From assembly GCA_030549795.1 (NCBI GenBank), contig JAUQQO010000006.1, positions 1 through 64,000 of the forward strand: a DNA stretch of 64,000 bases, written 5' to 3'. The position numbers and the translations under genes are program-made. This DNA is from Pseudomonadota bacterium (GTDB lineage: Bacteria > Pseudomonadota > Alphaproteobacteria > Geminicoccales > Geminicoccaceae). Shown here one piece after another: positions 45,208-55,742 of the stretch (position 1 is the first letter of the stretch; the number at the start of each line of letters is the position of its first letter). The notes beneath the pieces are model-generated. The model did no database searches, was not told where the DNA came from, and saw nothing but the letters and a program-made list of their open reading frames with translations.

Positions 45208-47459
45208 GCCGGCTCGACGAAGCTGTCCACCACCTTCTTGCGCCCCGCCTTCTCGAACGTGATCTCGAGCTTGTCGCCGTCGATCGCCTCGATGCGACCA
45301 TAGCCGAACTTCTCATGGAAGATGCGCTCGCCCACCGAGAACTTGCGGCTGCCCGGAGCAGGCCGCGTGATCAAGATCTGCGCTTTGCCCTCGATGAGCT
45401 TGCCGAGCGCCGCGCGGCGCGAGCGAAAGCGCGAGGCGAGGAGCGCGAAATCGCCGTCTTCGAAGAAATCGCGATCGGGTCGGGTGGCCGGGTTGCGATG
45501 CAAGTGGACGACGTGTTCGTCGGGCAACTCGCCCACAAACCGCGAGGGCAGCGTACTCGACCACTGACCGAAGAGCCGGCGGTTGACGGCGAAGGTAATG
45601 GTGCAGCGCCGCCGCGCCCGGGTGATGCCGACATAGGCGAGCCGCCGCTCCTCTTCGAGCGCCCGCTCACCCCCTTCTTCGAGGGCGCGGGCGTTGGGAA
45701 ACAGCCCCTCCTCCCACCCGGCCAGGAACACGGTGTCGAACTCGAGCCCTTTGGCGCCGTGCAGGGTCATGACGCTCACCATCTCGGCCTCGGGGTCGGT
45801 CACCGCCTCGGTCACGAGCGCGACATGTTCGAGAAAAGCCGGTAATGTTTCGAATTCTTCGAGGCTCTTGACCAGCTCCTTGAGGTTGTCGAGGCGACCT
45901 TGGGCGTCTGCCGAGCGCTCGTTCTGCCACATCTCGACGTAGCCCGATTCCTCGAGCACGAGTTCGGCGAGCTCGCGCGGTCGGCGTTGGCCGAGCAGGC
46001 TCCGCCAATGATCGAGCTGATCGAGGAAGCGGGAGAGGGCGCTGCGCGTGCGCGCGGGGAGCTCGTCGGTGAGCACGAGTTCCCGTGCGCTGCGCAAAAG
46101 ACTGAGTTTGCGCTCGCGGGCGAGAGTGCGCAACCTGCGCAAGCTGGTCTCGCCGATCCCGCGCCGGGGCAGATTGACGATGCGCTCGAAGGCGAGGTCG
46201 TCGTCGGGCGAGACGATGAGCCGAAGGTAGGCGATCGCATCGCGCACTTCCTGGCGCTCGTAGAAGCGCGGCCCGCCGATCACCCGATAGGGCAGGCCCA
46301 TCTGGATGAAGCGCTCCTCAAACGCCCGGGTCTGAAAACCGGCGCGCACGAGCACGGCGATCGAGGAGAGCTTCTCGCCCGCGCGCATAAGCGCCTCGAT
46401 CTCGTCTCCGATCCACCGCGCTTCCTCTTCATCGTCCCAAAGCCCGGCGATGCGCACCGGCTCGCCCATCGCCCCTTCCGTCCACAGGGTCTTGCCATGG
46501 CGTGCCCGGTTGTGGGCGATCAAGCCAGTGGCCGCACCCAAGATGTGCCCAGTCGAGCGGTAGTTGCGCTCGAGGCGCACGATCACCGCTCCCGGGAAAT
46601 CTTGTTCGAAGCGCAGAATGTTGCCGATCTCCGCGCCGCGCCAGGAATAGATGGATTGGTCGTCGTCGCCGACGCACGTGATGTTGCTGCGTTTGCTGGC
46701 CAGGGCTTTGAGCCAGAGATATTGGGCGACATTGGTGTCTTGATATTCGTCGACGAGAATGGCACGGAAGCCTTCTTGGTAGCGGCTCAAGATCTCGGGG
46801 TAACGCTCGAAGAGCGTAAGCCCGTGCAGCAACAGATCGCCGAAGTCACAAGCGTTCAAGGTACGCAGCCGCTCTTGATATTCGGCATAGAGCGCGCGCG
46901 CCTTGCCCATCGCGAAGTCGGTAAGCTCGCATTCCGGCACCGCCTCCGGCGTCCAGCCCTTGTCTTTCCAGCGCTGGATGAGAGCAAGCAGGGCGCGCGC
47001 CGGCCAGCGTCGTTCGTCTAGAGCCGCCGCCTCGATGATCTGTTTGAGCAGGCGCAACTGATCATCCGTGTCGAGGATGGTGAAGGAAGGCGTGAGCCCG
47101 ATCAGCTCGGCATGCGCGCGCACCAAGCGCAGGCCCATGGCGTGGAAGGTGCCGAGCCACATTCCTTCCACCGAGCAACCGATCATCTGCTCGACCCGCT
47201 CGGCCATTTCCCGCGCCGCCTTGTTGGTGAAGGTGACGGCGAGGATCTCACCCACCCGCGCCCGCCCGGTGAGGAGGAAATGGGCGAGCCGCGCGGTGAG
47301 TACCCGCGTCTTGCCGGTGCCCGCGCCGGCGAGCACGAGAAGGGGACCGTCGGGTGCGGTCACAGCGGCCCGCTGCTCGGGATTAAGCCCGGCCAGATGC
47401 GGGGGCTCGCCTCCGGCGGAGACGAGGACATGGCGACGCGGGAGGCCCATCGCGCTCAT
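45204..47459 (-). CDS. uvrD: UvrD/PcrA-family DNA helicase
   Basis: Superfamily I 3'-5' helicase for nucleotide excision and mismatch repair. Motif Q/I is LNPEQRAAV followed by Walker A LAGAGTGKTRV (about 43-53). Motif II is LVDEYQDTN, motif III is CVGDDDQSIYSWRGAE, and motif V/VI lie in MTLHGAKGLEFDTVFLAG and RRLAYVGITRARR. The tail ends in the Tudor-like GERIFHEKFGYGRIEAIDGD module. It is 751 residues, full length. It is divergent from the SDR gene across a 143-base gap. Confidence 0.95.
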   Translation of the reverse strand: MSAMGLPRRHVLVSAGGEPPHLAGLNPEQRAAVTAPDGPLLVLAGAGTGKTRVLTARLAHFLLTGRARVGEILAVTFTNKAAREMAERVEQMIGCSVEGMWLGTFHAMGLRLVRAHAELIGLTPSFTILDTDDQLRLLKQIIEAAALDERRWPARALLALIQRWKDKGWTPEAVPECELTDFAMGKARALYAEYQERLRTLNACDFGDLLLHGLTLFERYPEILSRYQEGFRAILVDEYQDTNVAQYLWLKALASKRSNITCVGDDDQSIYSWRGAEIGNILRFEQDFPGAVIVRLERNYRSTGHILGAATGLIAHNRARHGKTLWTEGAMGEPVRIAGLWDDEEEARWIGDEIEALMRAGEKLSSIAVLVRAGFQTRAFEERFIQMGLPYRVIGGPRFYERQEVRDAIAYLRLIVSPDDDLAFERIVNLPRRGIGETSLRRLRTLARERKLSLLRSARELVLTDELPARTRSALSRFLDQLDHWRSLLGQRRPRELAELVLEESGYVEMWQNERSADAQGRLDNLKELVKSLEEFETLPAFLEHVALVTEAVTDPEAEMVSVMTLHGAKGLEFDTVFLAGWEEGLFPNARALEEGGERALEEERRLAYVGITRARRRCTITFAVNRRLFGQWSSTLPSRFVGELPDEHVVHLHRNPATRPDRDFFEDGDFALLASRFRSRRAALGKLIEGKAQILITRPAPGSRKFSVGERIFHEKFGYGRIEAIDGDKLEITFEKAGRKKVVDSFVEPA

Positions 47460-47602
47460 CGCTATCCCAGGGTATCGGCATCTCCTAGGCTAATCGCGCA
47501 CCGCTGCGCCGACCACCCCAACCGCGTGCGACTTGACAGGCCGCGTGCGCGACCCTGAGGGTGCAACCGCGAAGGCAGCATGGCCGCGCGGATGGGGTCG
47601 TC

Positions 47603-48337
47603 ATGGGATACAATGGCGCGCTGTTCGTCGTCACCGGCGCCGCGGGCGGGATCGGCCGGGAGACGGTCAAGCTCCTGCTCGCCAAGGACGCTCGGCTGTT
47701 GTTGATCGATCGCGATGAGGCTCGCTTGCGCGCGCTTGAAAGCGAGCTCGGAGCCGGCAAGCGGATCACCGCCGTCACCTCCGACCTCGCCACTCCGGCC
47801 GCGTGTGAGCAGGCGCTCGATGCGGTCGACGGTCCGGTCTATGCCTTTGTGCACCTGGCGGGGTTGTTCGAGCCCGAAGACTTTTCGCAAGATGCGCGCG
47901 CGGTGTGGGACCGGGTCCAAGCCGCCAACCTGACCAATGCTTTCGATATGGCGGTGGCGGTCAGTCGGCGCTTCGACGAAGAGCGCGTTTGCCGGATCGT
48001 GCTCGTAAGCTCCTTGGCCTTTCGCCGCGGTTCCTTCGACCATGTGAGCTACAGCGCCGCCAAGGCCGGGATCGTGGGGCTCGTGCGCGCGCTCTCCCGT
48101 CGCCTGGCACCCCATGTGCTCGTCAACGGCATCGCCCCCGGGCACATCGAGACCGGCATGCCGGCGCACATCTGGGCCGATCGGACGCGCAGCGAGCGCA
48201 TGCTGGCCGAGATCCCGTTGCGCCGCCGGGGTCACCCGCGCGAGGTGGCAACCGTCATCGATTTCTTGTGCGGAGACGGCGCGACCTACATCACGGGCCA
48301 GGTGATCAACGTCGACGGTGGCGTCGTCAACAGCTGA
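47603..48337 (+). CDS. Short-chain dehydrogenase/reductase
   Basis: NAD(P)-dependent oxidoreductase of the classical SDR type, 244 residues. The cofactor motif is VTGAAGGIG near residues 10-18. The catalytic Ser is in IVLVSSLAF and the Tyr/Lys pair is in SYSAAKAG. The ending YITGQVINVDGG is typical of 3-oxoacyl reductase-like SDRs. The substrate is not predictable. The ATG at 47603 is chosen because translation before it is basic and non-SDR. It is monocistronic. Confidence 0.88.
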   Translation: MGYNGALFVVTGAAGGIGRETVKLLLAKDARLLLIDRDEARLRALESELGAGKRITAVTSDLATPAACEQALDAVDGPVYAFVHLAGLFEPEDFSQDARAVWDRVQAANLTNAFDMAVAVSRRFDEERVCRIVLVSSLAFRRGSFDHVSYSAAKAGIVGLVRALSRRLAPHVLVNGIAPGHIETGMPAHIWADRTRSERMLAEIPLRRRGHPREVATVIDFLCGDGATYITGQVINVDGGVVNS

Positions 48338-48859
48338 CGCCGCACCACCGCGAGGCGGCGCACCGTGGCCATAAACCAAATCCACACGATAAACGCAACA
48401 AAACGACGCGAGCTTCGATACGGTCTGCAACAAACCGAGCCAAAACGAAAAGGCGACAGCTTAGATCTCTGGCCTTCGCCTCATCACCACGGGCGCGAGG
48501 CTGCCCCGCGCGCGCAGCTCAAAGCCCCTCAAGTAGCTGTGCGCTCCTTGGCACCGCAGCAGCACGTATGCGGCCCGAACCCGATCGCGTGCGCCAGAAG
48601 CGCGAACGGTTGCGCATCGTCCGTGCGCCGGGGTGGCTCGCAGCACCCGTGCAGCGGGGCGCGAAAAGGCTAAACGAGCATCGCACGGCCCGCCGAGCCA
48701 GTGCGGGGTGGCAGGGTAGGGGAGGCGCGCGCCCTTTTGCGTACGCGCAAGGCTACCGGCTGCTTTCGCCACTGACGGCTCGCGAAGGTACAGGCGCGCA
48801 CGATCGCCTTGCCCGCTGCCGCGGCGTCTGCGCTGATTACCGGCTCGAGCACGGATCGC
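48338..48859. other. 522-base convergent gap with an AT-richer patch
   Basis: Lies between the 3' ends of the SDR and secA genes. The patch at about 48370-48475 is A-rich (runs of AAAC) compared with the surrounding DNA. The rest is GC-rich with only Arg-rich overlapping open frames. I see no tRNA, tmRNA or recognisable terminator. It could hold a small RNA, but nothing in the sequence proves it. Confidence 0.45.
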
Positions 48860-51514
48860 TCATACGAGCCGGCCGTGGCACTGCTTGTACTTCTTGCCCG
48901 AACCGCAGGGGCAGGGGGCGTTGCGCGGCACCTTGCCCCAGGTGCGCGGATCGCCGGGATCGATGCCGTCGCCGCCATCAGCCATGGCCATGGCACGCGC
49001 GCGCACCGGTGGGGGCACCGCAGCCGGCTCCGGTTCGGGCGGCGCCAGGCGGATTTCGAGATGCGAGAGCACCTGGGTGGTGGTCAGGCGGAGCTGGTGG
49101 AGCATGCTCTCGAAGAGCATGAAGGCTTCGCGCTTGTACTCGTTTAGGGGATCGCGCTGACCATAGCCGCGCAAATGGATCCCCTGCCGCAAATGATCGA
49201 GATGGAGAAGATGCTCTTTCCAGAGATGGTCCAGGATCTGGAGGAGCAAACTCTTCTCCGCCATGCGCATCACCTGTTCGCCATAAGTGACCACTTTTTG
49301 CGCCATCTTGGCATCGGAGGCGTCCTGGATGCGGCGGCGGATCTCCTCCTCAGCAATACCCTCTTCCTTGGCCCATTCCTCGATCGGCAGATCGAGCGCG
49401 AGATAGCGCTGGACATCAGCCTTGAGGCCGGCGATGTTCCATTCTTCGGGATAGGCCTTTTCGGGAATGTGCTTGGCGACGAGCTCCTCGATCACCTGCT
49501 CGCGCATGTCCTTGACCATATCGGACACGTCGTTGGCGGCGAGGATCTCGTAGCGTTGCTCGTAGATCACCTTGCGCTGATCGTTCATCACATCGTCGAA
49601 GCGCAAGAGGTTCTTGCGGATTTCGAAGTTGCGCGCCTCGACTTTCTGCTGGGCTTTCTCGAGCGCTTTGTTGATCCATTTGTGGACGATCGCTTCGCCT
49701 TCTCGCAGCCCCAGCTTCTGGAGCATGCTGTCCATCCGATCGGATCCGAAGATCCGCATCAGATCGTCCTCGAGGCTCAAGAAGAACTTGGAGCGGCCCG
49801 GATCACCCTGGCGCCCCGCGCGCCCCCGCAGCTGATTGTCGATGCGGCGGCTCTCATGGCGCTCGGTGCCGATCACATAGAGCCCGCCCAACGCCTTGAC
49901 CTTCTCGCGCTCGGCTAAGACCTCTTCGATGATCTTTTGCGCGCGCGGATCGTCTTTGGGCACATCCGGACCCAGCTCTTGGCGGATGCGCATCTCGGCG
50001 TTGCCGCCGAGCTGGATGTCCGTACCGCGGCCGGCCATGTTGGTGGCGATCGTCACCGCCCCCAGCCGGCCCGCCTGGGCGATGATCATCGCCTCCTGCT
50101 CATGGTAGCGGGCATTGAGCACCTGATGCGGAATGCCGCGCTTTTTGAGCATTTCCGAAAGCAGTTCCGATTTTTCGATCGACACGGTGCCGACCAGCAC
50201 CGGCTGGCCGCGCTTGTGCGCCTCTTCGATCTCGCGGCAGATCGCCTCGTATTTCTCGCGCGCGGTGCGGTAGACCTCGTCGTCCTCGTCCTTGCGGATC
50301 ATCGGCAGGTGGGTCGGGATTTCGACCACCTCGAGCTTGTAGATCTCGGCGAACTCGGCCGCTTCGGTCGCCGCCGTACCGGTCATGCCGGCGAGCTTCT
50401 CGTAGAGGCGGAAGTAGTTCTGGAAGGTGATCGAGGCGAGCGTTTGGTTTTCGGCCTGGATCGGTACCCCCTCCTTGGCCTCGAGCGCTTGATGCAGACC
50501 GTCCGAGTAGCGCCGGCCGTGCATCATGCGGCCCGTGAACTCGTCGATGATGATGACTTGATTATCCTTGACGATGTAGTCGACGTCGCGGCGGAAGAGA
50601 TGATGCGCGCGCAGTGCCTGCTGCACATGGTGGACGATGGTCACGTTTTCGATATCATAAAGATCCGGTGCTTTGAGAAGGCCGAGCTCGGCCAGCTTTT
50701 GCTGCACGCGCTCTTGGCCCTTTTCGGTCAACGTCACCGTGCGCTGCTTTTCGTCCTTTTCCCAGTCGTCGGGCTCGAGCGTGGGAATGATGGAGTCGAT
50801 GATCCGGTAAAGGTGGGAACTGTCCTCGCTCGGTCCGCTGATGATCAGCGGCGTGCGCGCCTCGTCGATGAGGATGCTGTCGACCTCGTCGACGATCGCA
50901 TAGTGATGCCCACGCTGGACCATCGCCTCTAGGCTGTGGCGCATATTGTCACGCAAATAATCGAAGCCGAGCTCGTTATTAGTGGCATAAGTGATGTCGC
51001 AGGCATAGGCTTTGCGCCGCTCGTTATCGTCCATAAGCGGCACGATCACCCCCACCGAGAGCCCCAAGAACTCGTAGATCGGGCCCATCCAGGCGGCGTC
51101 GCGGCGAGCGAGATAGTCGTTGACGGTGACGATGTGCACGCCTTTGCCGGTGAGCGCGTTGAGGTAAGCCGGCAGCGTGGCGACCAGGGTCTTGCCCTCC
51201 CCGGTCTTCATCTCGGCAATGCCACGGCGATGCAGCACGATGCCGCCGATCAATTGCACATCGAAATGGCGCTGACCGAGTGTGCGCTTGGCCGCCTCGC
51301 GCACGGTGGCAAAGGCGTCGACCAAGAGATCGTCGAGCGTCTCGCCTTTCGCGAGCCGCTCTTTGAACCAATCGGTGCGGGCGCGAAGCTCGGCATCGCT
51401 CAGCCGCTCGAGCTCCGGTTCTTTTGCGTTGATGAGCGCGACCGTCTTGCGGTGCGCCTTGATAATGCGGTCGTTCGCCGAGCCGAACAGCCGCCGGACG
51501 AGTGATGCGAACAT
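48860..51514 (-). CDS. secA: Preprotein translocase ATPase SecA
   Basis: Motor of Sec-dependent protein export, 884 residues. The helicase-like motifs are [45 protein letters not shown] and [14 protein letters not shown]. It ends with the SecB/zinc-binding tail [18 protein letters not shown], whose Cys-Cys-Cys-His ligands are all present. The ATG is at 51514. It stands alone, with 89 bases between it and the upstream aldehyde dehydrogenase stop. Confidence 0.98.
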   Translation of the reverse strand: MFASLVRRLFGSANDRIIKAHRKTVALINAKEPELERLSDAELRARTDWFKERLAKGETLDDLLVDAFATVREAAKRTLGQRHFDVQLIGGIVLHRRGIAEMKTGEGKTLVATLPAYLNALTGKGVHIVTVNDYLARRDAAWMGPIYEFLGLSVGVIVPLMDDNERRKAYACDITYATNNELGFDYLRDNMRHSLEAMVQRGHHYAIVDEVDSILIDEARTPLIISGPSEDSSHLYRIIDSIIPTLEPDDWEKDEKQRTVTLTEKGQERVQQKLAELGLLKAPDLYDIENVTIVHHVQQALRAHHLFRRDVDYIVKDNQVIIIDEFTGRMMHGRRYSDGLHQALEAKEGVPIQAENQTLASITFQNYFRLYEKLAGMTGTAATEAAEFAEIYKLEVVEIPTHLPMIRKDEDDEVYRTAREKYEAICREIEEAHKRGQPVLVGTVSIEKSELLSEMLKKRGIPHQVLNARYHEQEAMIIAQAGRLGAVTIATNMAGRGTDIQLGGNAEMRIRQELGPDVPKDDPRAQKIIEEVLAEREKVKALGGLYVIGTERHESRRIDNQLRGRAGRQGDPGRSKFFLSLEDDLMRIFGSDRMDSMLQKLGLREGEAIVHKWINKALEKAQQKVEARNFEIRKNLLRFDDVMNDQRKVIYEQRYEILAANDVSDMVKDMREQVIEELVAKHIPEKAYPEEWNIAGLKADVQRYLALDLPIEEWAKEEGIAEEEIRRRIQDASDAKMAQKVVTYGEQVMRMAEKSLLLQILDHLWKEHLLHLDHLRQGIHLRGYGQRDPLNEYKREAFMLFESMLHQLRLTTTQVLSHLEIRLAPPEPEPAAVPPPVRARAMAMADGGDGIDPGDPRTWGKVPRNAPCPCGSGKKYKQCHGRLV

Positions 51515-51603
51515 GACGCGACGCGACCTCGCTCGAAAGCGGTCTCTTCCGGAATTAATCGGAGTTAGGCAGGGGGGCGCACGCTGTCAACGCGACCCGC
51601 GGC

Positions 51604-52992
51604 TCACCCGGCATGGCGCAAATGGAAGCTCTTGGGCCGCGTGAGGTGTTCGAAGGCGAGCTTGGAGAGCGCTACCCCCCGGCCGCTGTCCTTTATCCCC
51701 ACCCAGGCGAGCTCCGGGTCGAGATAGTCGCACCGGTTCATGAACACGGTTCCGGTCTCCAGCCGCTCGCCGATGCGGATCGCCGCTTCGAGATCGCGGG
51801 TGAAGACAGCCGCGGTCAAACCATAATTGCTGTCGTTCATGAGCGCGATCGCCTCTTCATCCGAGCGCACCTTCATGATCCCGACGATGGGGGCGAAGCT
51901 CTCCTCGCGCATCACCCGCATCGAATGGTCGACGTTGATGAGGCACTGCGGCGCCATATAGGCGGAACCCGGCGCCTCGCGCGGGAAGCGCTTGGGATCG
52001 ATGAGTGCCCGCGCGCCCGCTCGCACCGCTTCCGCCACCTGCGCACGCGCGAAGTCGGCGGCCTCGGGGCGCACCATCGGCCCGAGCGTGGTGGTGGGCA
52101 GAAGCGGATCGTCGAGCACATAGCGAGAGGCGAGCGCGACATAACCCTGCACGAAATCCTCGAACAATTTCTCGTGCACATAGATGCGCTCGATGCCGCA
52201 GCAGGATTGACCGGCGTTGAAGCACGCGCCGTCCACGAGTGTAGCCACCGCATGCTCGAGATCGGCATCCGCGCGCACATACGCCGGATCCTTGCCGCCG
52301 AGCTCGAGCGCGAGCCCGCAGAAGGATTCCCCGGCCGCCCGCTGCATGGCGTGCCCGCCGCGCACCGAGCCCGTAAAGACGCAATGGTCGACGAGCCCTT
52401 CGGCCAACAGCGCCGCTGTCAGCTCATGGTCGAGATGAAGATATTGGAACACGCCTTCCGGTAGGCCAGCGGCGTCCATCGCCTCCTGGAAGCGCTCCGC
52501 GCATAAAGGAGTCTGATGCGAGTGTTTGAGGAGCACGCAGTTGCCAGCAGCAAGGGCTGGGACGATCGCATTGACAGCGGTAAGATAGGGGTAGTTCCAG
52601 GGTGCGACGACGAGCACGAGTCCCAAGGGCTCGCGCCGCATGAAGCGGGTAAAGCCGGGCTTTTCGGGCACGCGCACCGTCTCGAGTGCTTCCGGTGCGA
52701 GCGCGAGCATCGTGCGCGCCCGTTCTTCGAGCCCACGCACTTCCCCCGGGCTGTGGGCGATGGGGCGGCCCATCTGGATCGTGATCTCGCGCGCGATCTC
52801 CTCGCGCCGCGCCACCAGATGATCGACCGCGCGGTGCAACAGCTCCACCCGTTCCTCAACCGGCCGCGCCCGCCAGGCGGGCAGGGCCCGGCGAGCTCGG
52901 TGCACTGCGGCTTCGACCGCGGCCCGATCGGCCAACGGGCGTTCGACCACAACGCGACCGTCGATCGGCGAGACGGTGCGCAACATGCTCAT
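51604..52992 (-). CDS. NAD(P)-dependent aldehyde dehydrogenase
   Basis: A 462-residue aldehyde dehydrogenase oxidising an unknown aldehyde. The NAD fold has VVAPWNYPYLTAVNAIVPALA and FTGSVRGGHAMQ. The catalytic Glu is in LALELGGKDPAYV and the catalytic Cys in FNAGQSCCGIERIYV. The double Cys with GIERIYV marks a succinate-semialdehyde-like subgroup of uncertain substrate. Two ATGs (52992 and 52986) are possible. It is divergent from the TehA-like gene. Confidence 0.9.
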   Translation of the reverse strand: MSMLRTVSPIDGRVVVERPLADRAAVEAAVHRARRALPAWRARPVEERVELLHRAVDHLVARREEIAREITIQMGRPIAHSPGEVRGLEERARTMLALAPEALETVRVPEKPGFTRFMRREPLGLVLVVAPWNYPYLTAVNAIVPALAAGNCVLLKHSHQTPLCAERFQEAMDAAGLPEGVFQYLHLDHELTAALLAEGLVDHCVFTGSVRGGHAMQRAAGESFCGLALELGGKDPAYVRADADLEHAVATLVDGACFNAGQSCCGIERIYVHEKLFEDFVQGYVALASRYVLDDPLLPTTTLGPMVRPEAADFARAQVAEAVRAGARALIDPKRFPREAPGSAYMAPQCLINVDHSMRVMREESFAPIVGIMKVRSDEEAIALMNDSNYGLTAAVFTRDLEAAIRIGERLETGTVFMNRCDYLDPELAWVGIKDSGRGVALSKLAFEHLTRPKSFHLRHAG

Positions 52993-53129
52993 GACCGCTT
53001 CTCCGAGGTTGTGGCTTCGCGTCTACTGCGCTCGGGAGCCGACCGGGAGATCCCAAAGGGGCCTGGCCGGAATATTAGTTTTAGCTTATATGGCGTTGGG
53101 CAGCGGGTAACAGGGGCGAGGAACGGACC
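52993..53129. promoter_or_regulatory. Divergent control region with an AT-rich core
   Basis: The 137-base gap between the aldehyde dehydrogenase (minus) and TehA-like (plus) genes contains an AT-rich patch at about 53070-53092 (GGAATATTAGTTTTAGCTTA, then TATGG), striking in this GC-rich DNA. It is the likeliest place for the -10 region of one or both genes. A strong GCGAGGAAC ribosome site precedes the plus-strand ATG. Confidence 0.35.
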
Positions 53130-54116
53130 ATGCAAGCGGCCGAGCAGACGGCACGGAGCGAATTGAGCGAGGGGCTCGCGCATCTGCCCGTGGGCGTGTT
53201 CGCGACCGTGATGGGGGCAGCCGGCCTTACCCTCGCGACCGAGCGGATGGCGCACGACCTCGCCCTGCTCGCACCGATTGCGGTCTCGTTGCTCGTGCTC
53301 ACCGCGCTTCTCTATGCTGCTCTGCTGGGCATTTATGCTGTGAAGTTCGTGCGCCATCGCGATGCCGTGCGCGCCGAATGGCATCATCCCGTGCGCATAT
53401 CCTTTTTTCCCACCATCACCATCGGTCTGCTCTTGGTGGCAACCGCGCTTGCCCCGCACGCACCGGCCTTAGCCGAGCCGCTGTGGCTTTTAGGCGCCAT
53501 CGCCCATCTTGTGCTTCTCCTCGCGGTGATCGCGAGCTGGATCGAGATGCAGCACTTCGAGCCGGTCCATCTCAACCCCGCCTGGTTCATCCCAGCGGTT
53601 GGGAACGTGCTCGTCCCGATTGCCGGAGTGCCGTTGGGCTGGATCGAACTCTCCTGGTTCTTCTTCGGGATCGGGATGTTGTTCTGGCTGGTGTTGTTGA
53701 CCCTGGTGTTCAACCGATTGGTCTTCCACCAGCCGCTGCCGGCGCGGCTTTTGCCCACCCTGTGCATCCTGATCGCGCCGCCGGCGGTGGCGTTCATCGC
53801 TTGGTTTAGGCTCACCGGTGATATCGGCGCCTTCGGACGGATGCTGTTCGCCGCCGCTGTCTTGTTCTTCCTGCTCTTGCTCGTGCAAGCGCGCAAGCTC
53901 TTGCGGCTTCCCTGGGCCTTGAGCTTTTGGGCCTATTCCTTTCCACTCGCGGCCTTGACGATCGCGACCTCGCTTGCGGGTGAGCGGCTCGCCCAGCCGG
54001 TTCTTTCTGCTGCCGGCTGGCTTCTCTATTTCGGACTTGTAGCGCTGATCGCAGCACTTGCCGTGCGCACCGTCAAGGGCGTGTTCTCCGGCGAGCTTTT
54101 GCGACCCGAGGGGTGA
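53130..54116 (+). CDS. TehA/SLAC1-family transporter
   Basis: A 328-residue membrane protein with about ten hydrophobic helices, the fold of TehA and plant SLAC1 anion channels. Family-like segments are LAHLPVGVFATVMGAAGL at the first helix, NPAWFIPAVGNVLVPIAG in the middle, and WALSFWAYSFPLAALTIA near the end. Members have been linked to tellurite or C4-dicarboxylate export, but most act as anion channels. The actual substrate is unknown. Confidence 0.85.
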   Translation: MQAAEQTARSELSEGLAHLPVGVFATVMGAAGLTLATERMAHDLALLAPIAVSLLVLTALLYAALLGIYAVKFVRHRDAVRAEWHHPVRISFFPTITIGLLLVATALAPHAPALAEPLWLLGAIAHLVLLLAVIASWIEMQHFEPVHLNPAWFIPAVGNVLVPIAGVPLGWIELSWFFFGIGMLFWLVLLTLVFNRLVFHQPLPARLLPTLCILIAPPAVAFIAWFRLTGDIGAFGRMLFAAAVLFFLLLLVQARKLLRLPWALSFWAYSFPLAALTIATSLAGERLAQPVLSAAGWLLYFGLVALIAALAVRTVKGVFSGELLRPEG

Positions 54117-54133
54117 GCAAACCGCCCTTGGTC

Positions 54134-55474
54134 CTATCTCAACCATCCGAACGACGCCAAGCACCTTTGCGTTCCTACTTCGAAGAGCGGTATATGATTT
54201 TTCGCGAGGCGCACCTTAATTCGGGGATGAGGATGGTGGGGATCGTCCTCGTTGCACGTCGCAAACATGCAGAGCGTGCGCGGCGGTATTCGCCTCGGAA
54301 AATTGACCTTCGCCCCGTGGTGCGGGGCCTGGAAAAACAACGGCAAGCGAATTCGGTGCCCGAACAATGTCGCCCAATCCCCATCGCGACCGAGCACCGC
54401 ATCGCCAGTCATTATCCATCCGGAGACGAGCTCAAGTTGGCAGCATAGATTGAGTGCTAACCAAGGCGTTTCAAATAGCCCCATGTACCTCCACAAATAT
54501 GGACAATCAAACGTACAAAAACTGGGCGCAAAACGATCTTTGCCAATGTAACAGACGATTGACGTCTCGTTCAAATTTCGAGCCGCTTTTGGCACATACT
54601 TTTGGTACACCCGCCTGAGGCTCTCGACTACCCGCTTGCCCTCTTTCGAAGTGGTGAAGCGCAACGATTCGCCTTGCCGATATGGACTCAGGATTTCTTT
54701 CACAGCATGTCTTAATTGCTCTCTCTGCAGGCGGGGGAACCTACACGGGTCTATCTGCTTACAATATGGGATAATCACAAATACCTCATTAATGTAACTG
54801 TACGGGTCAAAGGTTGCCCGCAATGTCACGCTCCGGAGGACTTTGACGAATATTGCCCGCGATTCACGCGCCTCACGGTCCTCCTCCGCGACGTAAGCCT
54901 CGATGGACGGCCGTCCCGTTTCAACTCGCCGATCGGGACCTCGAAGCAAAACGAACCCGGCAGGAGGTCCCTCGGCCGGGAGCGGAGGGATTGCCCGTAC
55001 GGGCGGATCTGCCTCTGGATCGCGCGGGACGAGTGCGATGATTTGGCGAACGCCGCGCTCCCCGAACCAACGCGCCGGGTTCGAAAGAGCCTCGTTCAAA
55101 TTCGCCAACTCCTGGTAATTCGCCCCTTGATAAGCAGCCATCGCCAAAATAATGAGAATTTGATCATCGTCGTAGTACGGCATTATAAGGCGATCAATTG
55201 TCGGTCTCATCTCCTCTACAAGCGTTTCGAAACCATTTACGTGATCTGCATGCAGATGTGAAAGAACCAAGACATCGATGATGGGTCGATCAGCCTTGCT
55301 GTAACGTGAGGCAATCAGCCCGCTCATTAATCTCAGAGGCTCTCTGAGTGCGCACGCCCCATTTTTAGAGCCACAATCATACACGATATTTATTGGGCGC
55401 TGCGCGCGACTTCTGAGTTGCGTGAGATGAAGGCCGCCCTGGCCTACCGGGAATTGTATTTGCAAAATGAACAT
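54134..55474 (-). CDS. Metallo-beta-lactamase-fold hydrolase in an AT-rich pocket
   Basis: A 446-residue protein from the ATG at 55474; ATG 55492 and the first in-frame start at 55585 are alternatives with no clear ribosome site. The N-terminus ILQIQFPVGQGGLHL and IVYDCGSKNG match MBL proteins of the ComEC-like type. The metal site HLHADH is at residues 73-78, with the further ligands probably Asp in MTGDAVLG and His in FQAPHHGAKVN. A long insertion separates the halves. Base composition differs from its neighbours (line 54481-54540 counts 42% G+C against 70% in the dehydrogenase downstream), pointing to transfer. Related MBL proteins occur in conflict systems, but no partner gene is here. 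Confidence 0.75.
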   Translation of the reverse strand: MFILQIQFPVGQGGLHLTQLRSRAQRPINIVYDCGSKNGACALREPLRLMSGLIASRYSKADRPIIDVLVLSHLHADHVNGFETLVEEMRPTIDRLIMPYYDDDQILIILAMAAYQGANYQELANLNEALSNPARWFGERGVRQIIALVPRDPEADPPVRAIPPLPAEGPPAGFVLLRGPDRRVETGRPSIEAYVAEEDREARESRAIFVKVLRSVTLRATFDPYSYINEVFVIIPYCKQIDPCRFPRLQREQLRHAVKEILSPYRQGESLRFTTSKEGKRVVESLRRVYQKYVPKAARNLNETSIVCYIGKDRFAPSFCTFDCPYLWRYMGLFETPWLALNLCCQLELVSGWIMTGDAVLGRDGDWATLFGHRIRLPLFFQAPHHGAKVNFPRRIPPRTLCMFATCNEDDPHHPHPRIKVRLAKNHIPLFEVGTQRCLASFGWLR

Positions 55475-55742
55475 GAATGTCTTTAACCACATAAGGCTGC
55501 GATGCGACAAGAATAGGTGCGATGTTCTTGATTGTAAAGCTTGGAAGCATTTCCGTCTGAAAGCTTGGCTGCAAGGCAGGAGCACGAGAGCGTTCGGCCC
55601 ATGTTTGTCCGGCCGTGATTTTTCAGCGGACGATAGGAACCGCCTGTTTCACGGACGACGCGCCGACGGTTGTGGTGAGAAGGATATCTTGCCGGCTTGC
55701 GCTTGCTCGCTATCGTCATCGCCGTCCGCGGGAGGGCAGGGG
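55475..55742. other. Border of the AT-rich pocket, upstream of both flanking genes
   Basis: Divergent intergenic DNA between the MBL gene and the aldehyde dehydrogenase. G+C rises from the left to the right side, so the border of the acquired DNA is probably near 55600-55700. Two direct copies of AAAGCTTGG lie at 55536-55544 and 55560-55568. GGGAGGGCAGGG just before 55743 is the ribosome site of the dehydrogenase. Confidence 0.45.

Noticed and set aside
47462-48433. 323-codon minus-strand open frame
   Set aside because: Antisense shadow of the SDR gene, which has clear cofactor and catalytic motifs.
48839-48871. Terminator at the end of secA
   Set aside because: An 8-bp inverted repeat CCGGCTCG/CGAGCCGG overlaps the secA stop, but no T-run follows on the minus strand.
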